From contig JAAZOZ010000137.1 in NCBI GenBank assembly GCA_012797505.1, positions 1-11,037 on the forward strand: 11,037 nt of DNA. Reading direction: 5' to 3'. This stretch comes from Smithella sp. GTDB taxonomy: Bacteria; Desulfobacterota; Syntrophia; Syntrophales; Smithellaceae. Shown one piece after another: positions 5,487 through 11,037 of this stretch. The notes under the pieces were generated by a model that was not told where the DNA came from, did no database searches, and saw only the letters and a list, made by a program, of their open reading frames with translations. Numbering within the stretch: the first letter of the stretch is position 1; the number at the start of each line of letters is the position of its first letter. The translations under genes were made by a program, and so were the position numbers.

Positions 5487-7203
5487 AAATCCTCTGATGT
5501 TCTGTGCCCGGTGGTTTCCGCCGGGCGGTGGCGATGCCCTTTTGTCTCTGTTTATTCATCAAATCTTTTTCCACATAAATCTTTCTGCCGGTTTTCGGAT
5601 CGATTCCCGTCCAGTACATCAACGCCGACCAGGTGGAAGGAAGCGGTGTGTAAATCTGCACCTGCTGCGGCGTCGCATGCAATTCATGAAGGGCAAAGGA
5701 TTTCAGCTCCCGCATGTCTTTTTCGGCGCAGCCCGGATGCGCGGCGATGAAATAGTAGGTAAGAAACTGCTTTCGCCCTTCCTCCCTGTTCATTTGGTCA
5801 AAAAGATTCTTGAACTCCTTCAGCTTTTCCGGCTGGGGTTTTCGCATCAGGCGCAGCACGGAAGGCACGGTATGCTCCGGCGCAATCTTTAATTGGCCGG
5901 AAATGTGATGCTTCACCAGTTCACGCAGATAGGACGCGCCATGTCTTTTATCCGCCAAAACCAGATCATGCCGGATGCCGGACGCAACGAAGACTTTTTT
6001 GACGCCGGAAATTTTACGCAGAGCCGAAAGCAGACGGATTTGACGGGAGTGGCCGTTTTGCAGAGACGGGCAGGGCTGCGGATCGAGACAATGTCTGTTC
6101 GCGCAGGCGCCCCGGCTGGTTTTTCTCGCACAGTCGATTCCATACATATTGGCCGTCGCGCCGCCGACATCGGTGATGATTCCCCTGAAGTCCGGCAGCG
6201 CGGCTATTTTTTGCGCTTCCTGCAGAATGGATTCTTCCGACCGGCTGAGAATGGTCCGGCCCTCGTGGGAGGCGATGGAGCAAAAACGGCATTCGCCAAA
6301 GCACCCGCGGTGCGTCGTCAGGGAGAAGGCGATGGTGTCCATGGCGCGGACCTTGCCCTGTTTTGCATAAAAAGGATGAACGCGCCGCGTAAAGGGAAGA
6401 GCGTAAACTGCGTCCAGTTCAGCTTCGGACAGAGGCGCCTGGGGCGGATGATGCGTCAGATAACGGCCGGCGTGTTGCTGAACCAAACCGCGGGCCGTCA
6501 CCGGGTCCTGATTCGCGTAAAACACACCGAACATTTGAAGGAAAGCTTTCGGTCGGGCTGCCGCTTCTTCGAAAGAGGGCAGCATCAGATACCTGTCGGG
6601 CGGTTCGTTTTCGATAACGCAGGTTCCGCGGATGTTCCGGAGGGATTCTCCGGCGTTCAGGCGTCCGGCGATTTCCAGGACCGCCTTTTCCGCCATCCCG
6701 TAAGCCAGAATGTCGATGCGCGCGTCAAACAAAATGGAGCGGCGGACGGCATCCGACCAGAAATCATAATGCGCGATCCGCCGCAGACTGGCCTCGATGC
6801 CGCCGGCGACAATCGGCTTTGTGTTTTTGAAACAGCGGCGGATCCAATTGGCGTAGGCAATGACGGCCCGGTCGGGTCGGCGGTTATTTTTCCCACCGGG
6901 TGTCAGGTCGTCGCCTTGCCTCTTTTTTTTCAGCGCCGTGTAATTGGCGACGAGCGAATCCATGCAGCCGCCGGTGACGCCCCAGAACAGGCGAGGTTCT
7001 CCCAGACGGCGGATGTCCGCATCGTTCGCCATGTCCGGTTGTGCGATGATGCCCACCCGGTAGCCTGCGGCTGCCAGCACCCGGCCGATCACCGCCGCGC
7101 CGATATGAGGGCTGTCGATATAGGCGTCACCGGTGACCAGCAGGACGTCCGGGCGGTCCCAACCCTTTTTCCGAAGTTCTTCAGGTGTGGTCGGCAGAAA
7201 CAT
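5470..7203 (-). CDS. ygiQ: YgiQ family radical SAM protein (UPF0313)
   Basis: This 577-residue radical SAM protein belongs to the YgiQ/UPF0313 family, whose reaction is unknown. The N-terminus FLPTTPEELRKKGW (2-15), followed by VTGDAYIDSP (23-32) and VGIIAQPD (50-57), is the family's cobalamin-binding-like region. The 4Fe-4S radical SAM motif is C301-x3-C305-x2-C308 within HRGCFGECRFC. DVGGATANMYG (345-355) precedes four more cysteines (C358, C367, C372, C378) that match the family's second cysteine cluster. APEHT (441-445), AAHPG (487-491) and VQIYTPLPS (515-523) follow. As I recall the family consensus, position 349 is usually proline (GGPT); here it is alanine. It is shorter at the C-terminus than the E. 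coli protein (about 740 residues), which is common in anaerobes. Its ATG directly abuts the TAA of the upstream membrane-protein gene and lacks a strong Shine-Dalgarno site, suggesting translational coupling. Confidence 0.95.
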   Translation of the reverse strand: MFLPTTPEELRKKGWDRPDVLLVTGDAYIDSPHIGAAVIGRVLAAAGYRVGIIAQPDMANDADIRRLGEPRLFWGVTGGCMDSLVANYTALKKKRQGDDLTPGGKNNRRPDRAVIAYANWIRRCFKNTKPIVAGGIEASLRRIAHYDFWSDAVRRSILFDARIDILAYGMAEKAVLEIAGRLNAGESLRNIRGTCVIENEPPDRYLMLPSFEEAAARPKAFLQMFGVFYANQDPVTARGLVQQHAGRYLTHHPPQAPLSEAELDAVYALPFTRRVHPFYAKQGKVRAMDTIAFSLTTHRGCFGECRFCSIASHEGRTILSRSEESILQEAQKIAALPDFRGIITDVGGATANMYGIDCARKTSRGACANRHCLDPQPCPSLQNGHSRQIRLLSALRKISGVKKVFVASGIRHDLVLADKRHGASYLRELVKHHISGQLKIAPEHTVPSVLRLMRKPQPEKLKEFKNLFDQMNREEGRKQFLTYYFIAAHPGCAEKDMRELKSFALHELHATPQQVQIYTPLPSTWSALMYWTGIDPKTGRKIYVEKDLMNKQRQKGIATARRKPPGTEHQRICVKKK

Positions 7204-7596
7204 TTAAAAGATTCCGATCATGGAGAGCCCCAGGGTCAGCGCGGCAAGGATTGCGATTGGGGAAAGGCGGCCCGACCAGCGGTGAACGGCTCGAAAGACG
7301 CTTTTGTTGGAGGCTTTTAAAGAATAGAACCCGAGGAAAACCGTCAGGAATGTCAGCATCAAGGCGATGAACCCGATCCGGTGATGGAGTTCCGCCAGAT
7401 GATCTGAGCCCGTCAGGATGATATTGACAAAAGCCATAACGCCGCCCGCGGTCAACAGGATGCCTCCGGCGCTGTTGAGATTTTTGTGTCCCCTCAGCCA
7501 GAATTTTCTTTTCCTTCCGAACCTGGCCAGGCCGACGCCCGCCAGAAGGCATAAAGACGCCGCAAACATCAGCAACAGATGAATAATGATCAGCAT
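7204..7596 (-). CDS. Small four-helix membrane protein, cytochrome b561-like
   Basis: This is a 130-residue integral membrane protein with four predicted helices at about 1-26, 42-61, 74-93 and 108-130. Histidines sit near helix ends: H6, H37 (FWLRGHKNLN), H66, H71 and H72 (ELHHRIGF), and H105 (AVHRWSGR). Four helices with histidines on opposite faces of the membrane resemble a minimal cytochrome b561-type haem-binding domain, so a role in electron transfer is possible. I do not recognise the family with certainty, and it may be a DUF-type membrane protein. An AGGAGG Shine-Dalgarno site (7606-7611 on the complement) lies 9 bases before the ATG. It sits between the MBL hydrolase (51 bp upstream) and ygiQ (0 bp), clearly in one operon. 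The helices and histidines are seen directly; haem binding is inferred. Confidence 0.8.
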   Translation of the reverse strand: MLIIIHLLLMFAASLCLLAGVGLARFGRKRKFWLRGHKNLNSAGGILLTAGGVMAFVNIILTGSDHLAELHHRIGFIALMLTFLTVFLGFYSLKASNKSVFRAVHRWSGRLSPIAILAALTLGLSMIGIF

Positions 7597-7605
7597 GGCA
7601 TGCGG

Positions 7606-7611
7606 CCTCCT
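7606..7611 (-). promoter_or_regulatory. Ribosome binding site of the four-helix membrane protein
   Basis: On the minus strand this reads AGGAGG, 9 bases before the ATG at 7596. It is the strongest Shine-Dalgarno site in the operon. The membrane protein may therefore be translated well, with ygiQ dependent on coupling. Confidence 0.65.
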
Positions 7612-7647
7612 CGCGCCGGGGGATTCGGGTGTTTTTCTGAAACAAGA

Positions 7648-8487
7648 CTACAAGGACAATTCCATTCCCTGATAAACGGCAAAGCATTGCAGAGGGGATT
7701 TTTTTTCGGCGATGATTTGCCGGCAGTCGGCGACCATGTCGTCGACGGCCGTGTCGAATCGGTCCTGGTTGTGATGGAAAAGCCCCAGTTGTTTGACGCC
7801 GGCATCCAGCGCAAGTTTCACCGCCTGTTCGATGGTGGAGTGCCCCCAGCCGATCCTTTTGGAATACTCTTCATTCCGGTATTCAGCGTCGTGAATCAGT
7901 AAATCGGCGTTTTGGCAAAAAGCAACATAGTTTTCATAGGACAGCGATCCTTCGTGCCGGAATCCCAGTTCGTTGTCGGTCAGAAAAACAAAGTGTTTTC
8001 CGTTCTCTGAAAATTGATAACCGTTTCCCTGATTGGGGTGGTTGAGCGCGACCGGTGTAATGGTCATACCGCCCAGTTCGTAGATTTCCTTGCAGATGTC
8101 CGCATAGGTTACATTGGCATGGATGGCGTCATAATTGATGGGGAAGTACGGAGCGGACATGACGCGCGCCAGCATTTCCCGGATGGAGTCCTGAGCGAAC
8201 GCGCAGCCCCAGACGTCGATATTGGCTTGATGCAGGTAAAGCGGTTTGAAAAAAGGGAATCCCATAATATGGTCCCAGTGCGCATGGGTCAAAAGCAGGA
8301 TAAAATCGTGCCGGCCGCTGGCCAGGGACTCATTTCCTGCTTCGCGGATGCCGGATCCGGCGTCAACCAGCAGAATATCGTCGCGGTTGTTCCGGATTTC
8401 CAGGCAAGTCGTGTTGCCTCCGTAACGAAGGTATTTCTCGCCGGATACCGGTATGGAACCTCTCGCGCCCCAGCAACGTATGATCAT
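7648..8487 (-). CDS. MBL-fold metallo-hydrolase (PhnP/COG1235-like)
   Basis: This 279-residue cytosolic metallo-beta-lactamase-fold hydrolase probably binds two metal ions. The N-terminus IIRCWGARGSIPVSG (2-16) followed by RYGGNTTCLE (21-30) is typical of the COG1235/PhnP-like group. The metal motif THAHWDH gives H68, H70, D72 and H73. Further candidate ligands are H150 (ALNHP), D171 (FLTDNE), and the GWGHST (213-218) and LFHHNQ (236-241) segments. Phosphodiesterase activity is a reasonable inference from the fold; the substrate is unknown. A TTG at 8490 directly precedes the ATG at 8487. AGGGGA ends 6 bases before the ATG but only 3 before the TTG, so I choose the ATG. It is the first gene of the operon with the membrane protein and ygiQ, and it has a clear promoter upstream. 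Confidence 0.92.
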   Translation of the reverse strand: MIIRCWGARGSIPVSGEKYLRYGGNTTCLEIRNNRDDILLVDAGSGIREAGNESLASGRHDFILLLTHAHWDHIMGFPFFKPLYLHQANIDVWGCAFAQDSIREMLARVMSAPYFPINYDAIHANVTYADICKEIYELGGMTITPVALNHPNQGNGYQFSENGKHFVFLTDNELGFRHEGSLSYENYVAFCQNADLLIHDAEYRNEEYSKRIGWGHSTIEQAVKLALDAGVKQLGLFHHNQDRFDTAVDDMVADCRQIIAEKKSPLQCFAVYQGMELSL

Positions 8488-8508
8488 CAATCGTCCCCTG
8501 TCGGCATA

Positions 8509-8536
8509 ATCATACAGAATATTTATTTTTTTTCAA
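8509..8536 (-). promoter_or_regulatory. Sigma70-type promoter of the MBL hydrolase-ygiQ operon
   Basis: On the minus strand, TTGAAA (8536 to 8531) and TATGAT (8514 to 8509) are separated by 16 bases. Each box matches consensus at 5 of 6 positions. Transcription would start near 8502, leaving a leader of about 15 bases that still includes the Shine-Dalgarno site AGGGGA before the ATG at 8487. The spacer is very AT-rich. Confidence 0.65.
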
Positions 8537-8568
8537 GCAGGCGATCATAAAAAATACGGCTTTCCCCC

Positions 8569-8596
8569 TTGCTATTGAACCAATATCCATTATCTT
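8569..8596 (+). promoter_or_regulatory. Candidate promoter of the copZ-copA operon
   Basis: TTGCTA (8569-8574) and TATCTT (8591-8596) are 16 bases apart, with 4 of 6 and 4 of 6 consensus matches. Transcription would start near 8603, about 25 bases before copZ. The match is modest, as expected for an activated promoter. I looked for a CueR-type dyad (ACCTTCC-N7-GGAAGGT), a CsoR-type GC-rich palindrome and a CopY box, and saw none. Confidence 0.35.
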
Positions 8597-8616
8597 AGGG
8601 AAAAACGAAAATCATC

Positions 8617-8621
8617 GGAGG
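8617..8621 (+). promoter_or_regulatory. Ribosome binding site of copZ
   Basis: GGAGG lies 6 bases before the ATG at 8628. It is a strong site and fixes the copZ start. Confidence 0.8.
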
Positions 8622-8627
8622 TTTCTT

Positions 8628-8828
8628 ATGAAAAGCGTTAAAATTGCAGGCATGACTTGTCAGCATTGTGTCATGGCGGTTACAAAAGCGCTGGGTGCCG
8701 TGGAGGGAATTAAAGATGTCAGGGTTCATTTGGAAACGGGAATCGCAACTTACGATGAAGTAAAGCCCGTGGATGTGTCCATCATTGCCGCGGCCATTAA
8801 GAAGGCGGGTTACGATATTGTCGGATAA
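8628..8828 (+). CDS. copZ: CopZ-like copper chaperone, single HMA domain
   Basis: This 66-residue heavy-metal-associated (HMA) domain protein is predicted to bind Cu(I) in the cytosol and hand it to the CopA ATPase. The metal site is GMTCQHC (residues 8-14; C11 and C14), followed by the alternating strand/helix pattern of the ferredoxin-like fold and the C-terminal AIKKAGYDIVG typical of HMA domains. Length is normal for CopZ (about 65-70). It has a strong ribosome binding site and is the first gene of a plus-strand copper module, overlapping copA by 11 bases. The alternative is that it is the first HMA domain of a two-HMA CopA separated by a frame change near 8823-8826, because AGYDIV runs naturally into DKVSISVGGMTC in the next frame. 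Confidence 0.88.
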   Translation: MKSVKIAGMTCQHCVMAVTKALGAVEGIKDVRVHLETGIATYDEVKPVDVSIIAAAIKKAGYDIVG

Positions 8829-11037
8829 AGTATCTATTTCAGTGGGCGGCATGACCTGTGCAGCATGCGTGCGCCGCGTGGAAAACGCGCTTGCGCAGGT
8901 AGAAGGCGTGGTCGAGGCGAATGTCAATCTGGCCACTGCCCGCGCGACCGTGGTCCATCAGGCCCGCTGGGCGGGAGTGCCCGCACTGGCCCGCGTTATC
9001 ACCGAACAGGGATACGAATTCCTGGGGGAGACATCCGATGCGGCCGCCGATCCGATCGAGGCTTCCCGCATCCGGGAGCTTGGCGAGTTGAAGCTGAAAG
9101 TCTCCTGCGGCGCTGTGTTGAGCGTCATGATCTTTTTCGGCTCGATGCAGCACTGGTTTGGGTTTTTGCATGCGATTCCGCGTCAGTCGATGCTCGTGGC
9201 AATGTTTGTTTTAACGGCGCCCGCGGTTTTTTGGGTGGGGAGCCGGTTTTTCATTGGAGCCTGGAAGGCCGCGAAGCAAAAAACGTCGGACATGAACACG
9301 CTGGTGGCGGTTGGCGCATTCTCCGCTTACGCCTATTCGTCCGTCGCCACTTTTTTTCCCCGTTTCTTTGGCAGTGCGGGCATCGCTCCCCATGTGTATT
9401 ATGACGGCGCAGCCATGATCATCACGCTGGTGCTGCTGGGCCGGCTTCTGGAGGCTGTCAGCAGGGGAAGGACTTCCCAGGCCATTAAGAAACTGATCGG
9501 GTTGGCGCCGAAAACGGCGCGTGTCATTCGGGACGGCGCGGAAGTGGAAATGACCATTGATGCACTGCAGACCGGAGACGAGGTGCTGGTGCGGCCGGGA
9601 GAAAAAGTTCCGGTGGACGGAATCATCCTGACGGGCCGATCGACGCTGGATGAGTCCATGCTGACCGGCGAGAGTATGCCGGTTTCCAGGGAGGCCGGCC
9701 AAAAAGTGTTTGCCGCCACCATGAATCAATCAGGAAGCTTCACGATGCGCGCCACCGGCGTAGGCTCGGACACCATGCTGGCGCATATTATCCGTATGGT
9801 GGAAGAAGCGCAGGGTTCCAAGGCGCCGATTCAGCGCCTGGCGGACAAAGTAGCGTCTGTTTTTGTGCCGGTTGTCTTTTTGATTGCCTTTCTGACGTTT
9901 GGTGTTTGGTATTTTGTTCCCTTCGACGCCAATTTCAGCCGCGCTCTGCTTAATTTTGTGTCGGTGCTGGTCATCGCCTGCCCCTGCGCGCTGGGGCTGG
10001 CCACGCCCACGGCCATCATCGTGGGTACGGGCCTTGGCGCGCAAAGCGGCATCCTGATCAAAGGCGGCGAGGCCCTTGAAAAGATCCATAAAATTTCCAT
10101 GGTCGTATTTGACAAAACCGGAACGCTGACGCGTGGTGAACCGGAAGCAACGGATGTGGTCTGCGCAGCGGATTTTACCGGGCGGCAGGTGCTTGCCGTG
10201 GCCGCCGCGTTGGAGAAAGCGTCGGAGCATCCGCTCGCAAAAGCGATTATTGATCGGGCGCGAAAGGACGGCATTTCGCCGTCTTCCACAGAAAACTTTG
10301 AAGCGTTCTCCGGCATGGGCGCCAGAGGCTTTGTTGACGGGAAGGCGGTGCTGGTCGGAAACCGTTTCCTGATGACGAAGGAGGGGGTTTCGGTTGATCT
10401 CCTGGAAGGCGAGGCGGTCAAGCTGGCTCATCAGGGAAAAACCCTGGTGTATGTTGCTCAAGGGGAAAAAATCATGGGCCTCATTGCGCTGGCCGATGCG
10501 CCGAAAGCTTCCGCAAAAAAAGCCGTGGAAAGCCTGAAGCGTCTTGGTTTGAAGGTGTCGATGGTGACCGGCGACAACGCAGGAACGGCGGCGAGCGTCG
10601 GCGCACAACTGGGCGTTGAACAGGTCATGGCGGAGGTGCTGCCGGGCGATAAGGCAAATACCATCAAACAACTTCAGGCCGCGGGCGAAATAGTGGCCAT
10701 GGTGGGCGACGGCATCAATGACGCGCCGGCGCTGGCGGCAGCCGATGTCGGGATTGCCGTTGGAGCGGGTGCGGATGTGGCCATTGAGGCGGCGGACATC
10801 ACGCTGGTACGGGATGATTTGAATGCCGTACCGGATGCTGTCGCCCTTTCGGCAGCGACGATACGGGTCATTCGTCAGAATCTGTTTTGGGCGTTTATTT
10901 ATAATGTCATCGGCATTCCGATTGCCGCGGGCGTCCTTTATCCTTTCTTCGGAATCCTGTTGCATCCGGAGTATGCCGCCGCCGCAATGGCCATGAGCTC
11001 CGTTTCCGTTGTGAGCAATTCCCTGCGATTGAAAAGG
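8818..11037 (+). CDS. copA: CopA, Cu(+)-exporting P1B-type ATPase (runs off the window end)
   Basis: This inner-membrane ATPase moves Cu(I) out of the cytosol; 740 residues are visible. One N-terminal HMA domain has GMTCAAC (11-17). The actuator domain carries LTGES (282-286). The ion-path motif CPC is C388-P389-C390 in helix 6, with Y694-N695 in helix 7 and M726-S727-S728 in helix 8, the signature set of Cu(+) P1B-1 pumps. DKTGT (432-436) holds the phosphorylated D432. SEHP (469-472) and GDGIND (630-635) complete the nucleotide-binding and hinge motifs. The visible end, NSLRLKR, is where CopA proteins normally finish, so only a few residues and the stop are probably missing. No ATG precedes the HMA motif in this frame. 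The best start is the TTG at 8818, inside copZ, with a weak AAGGCGGG (8802-8809) 8 bases upstream. GTG 8842 would cut into the domain. Confidence 0.95.
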   Translation, partial: MSDKVSISVGGMTCAACVRRVENALAQVEGVVEANVNLATARATVVHQARWAGVPALARVITEQGYEFLGETSDAAADPIEASRIRELGELKLKVSCGAVLSVMIFFGSMQHWFGFLHAIPRQSMLVAMFVLTAPAVFWVGSRFFIGAWKAAKQKTSDMNTLVAVGAFSAYAYSSVATFFPRFFGSAGIAPHVYYDGAAMIITLVLLGRLLEAVSRGRTSQAIKKLIGLAPKTARVIRDGAEVEMTIDALQTGDEVLVRPGEKVPVDGIILTGRSTLDESMLTGESMPVSREAGQKVFAATMNQSGSFTMRATGVGSDTMLAHIIRMVEEAQGSKAPIQRLADKVASVFVPVVFLIAFLTFGVWYFVPFDANFSRALLNFVSVLVIACPCALGLATPTAIIVGTGLGAQSGILIKGGEALEKIHKISMVVFDKTGTLTRGEPEATDVVCAADFTGRQVLAVAAALEKASEHPLAKAIIDRARKDGISPSSTENFEAFSGMGARGFVDGKAVLVGNRFLMTKEGVSVDLLEGEAVKLAHQGKTLVYVAQGEKIMGLIALADAPKASAKKAVESLKRLGLKVSMVTGDNAGTAASVGAQLGVEQVMAEVLPGDKANTIKQLQAAGEIVAMVGDGINDAPALAAADVGIAVGAGADVAIEAADITLVRDDLNAVPDAVALSAATIRVIRQNLFWAFIYNVIGIPIAAGVLYPFFGILLHPEYAAAAMAMSSVSVVSNSLRLKR

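Noticed and set aside
5893..7320. 475-codon open frame on the plus strand opposite ygiQ
   Set aside because: It is antisense to a complete radical SAM protein with all key motifs. The translation is of low complexity in family terms and there is no good ribosome binding site.
8820..8830. Programmed +1 frameshift joining copZ to copA
   Set aside because: The stop context GGA-TAA-A lacks a slippery P-site codon. The upstream purine run is about 13 bases from the shift site rather than the short spacing known from prfB. Kept only as a remote alternative.
8865..9404. 179-codon plus-strand open frame overlapping the start of copA
   Set aside because: It is a different frame from copA, which carries the HMA and membrane motifs across the same bases. 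The alternative translation is glycine- and arginine-rich.
9730..10965. Long 411-codon open frame on the minus strand opposite copA
   Set aside because: It lies entirely antisense to the motif-rich copA. Its translation is rich in R, H, G and D without any recognisable domain, as expected from the GC-rich third positions of the real gene.

Overview
The window reads like chromosomal DNA from an anaerobic or facultative Gram-negative bacterium. A Desulfobacterota-type organism (Syntrophus/Geobacter-like) is my best guess. This rests on the style of the proteins (fused FeoA-FeoB, a short YgiQ, a DUF2156 protein, a YgjP-type peptidase) and on the moderately GC-rich coding DNA. It is an impression from sequence, not a database result. 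I see no rRNA, tRNA, CRISPR array, phage gene or transposase.

Layout. Positions 1-199 hold no gene. They contain a non-coding palindromic element (about 16-134) with perfect 11-bp terminal inverted repeats, flanked by an 8-bp direct repeat that looks like a target-site duplication. Next comes a plus-strand SAM-dependent methyltransferase of the LCM/TIGR00027 type (200-1057). It converges, with only 7 bp between stop codons, on a minus-strand operon read from about 4891 down to 1065: a YgjP-type zinc peptidase, a DUF2156 protein, and a fused FeoA-FeoB ferrous iron transporter. DUF2156 and FeoAB share an ATGA overlap. After a 220-bp gap at 4892-5111 comes a lone plus-strand cupin of the mannose-6-phosphate isomerase type II family (5112-5456). 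It converges on a second minus-strand operon read from 8487 down to 5470: an MBL-fold hydrolase, a small four-helix membrane protein with cytochrome b561-like histidines, and a YgiQ-type radical SAM protein. That operon has a good sigma70-type promoter at about 8509-8536. Divergent from it is a copper module: a CopZ-like metallochaperone (8628-8828) and a CopA Cu(+) P1B-ATPase (8818 to the window end, nearly complete).

How the genes work together. The only clear systems are metal homeostasis: Fe(II) import by FeoAB, and Cu(I) capture and export by CopZ-CopA. The remaining genes are conserved but poorly characterised enzymes. The most thought-provoking local details are the copZ/copA junction and the element at the left end. 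At the junction copA has no ATG and must start at a TTG inside copZ, or the two genes are one two-HMA CopA split by a single-base frame change. I found no convincing new defence or mobile system.
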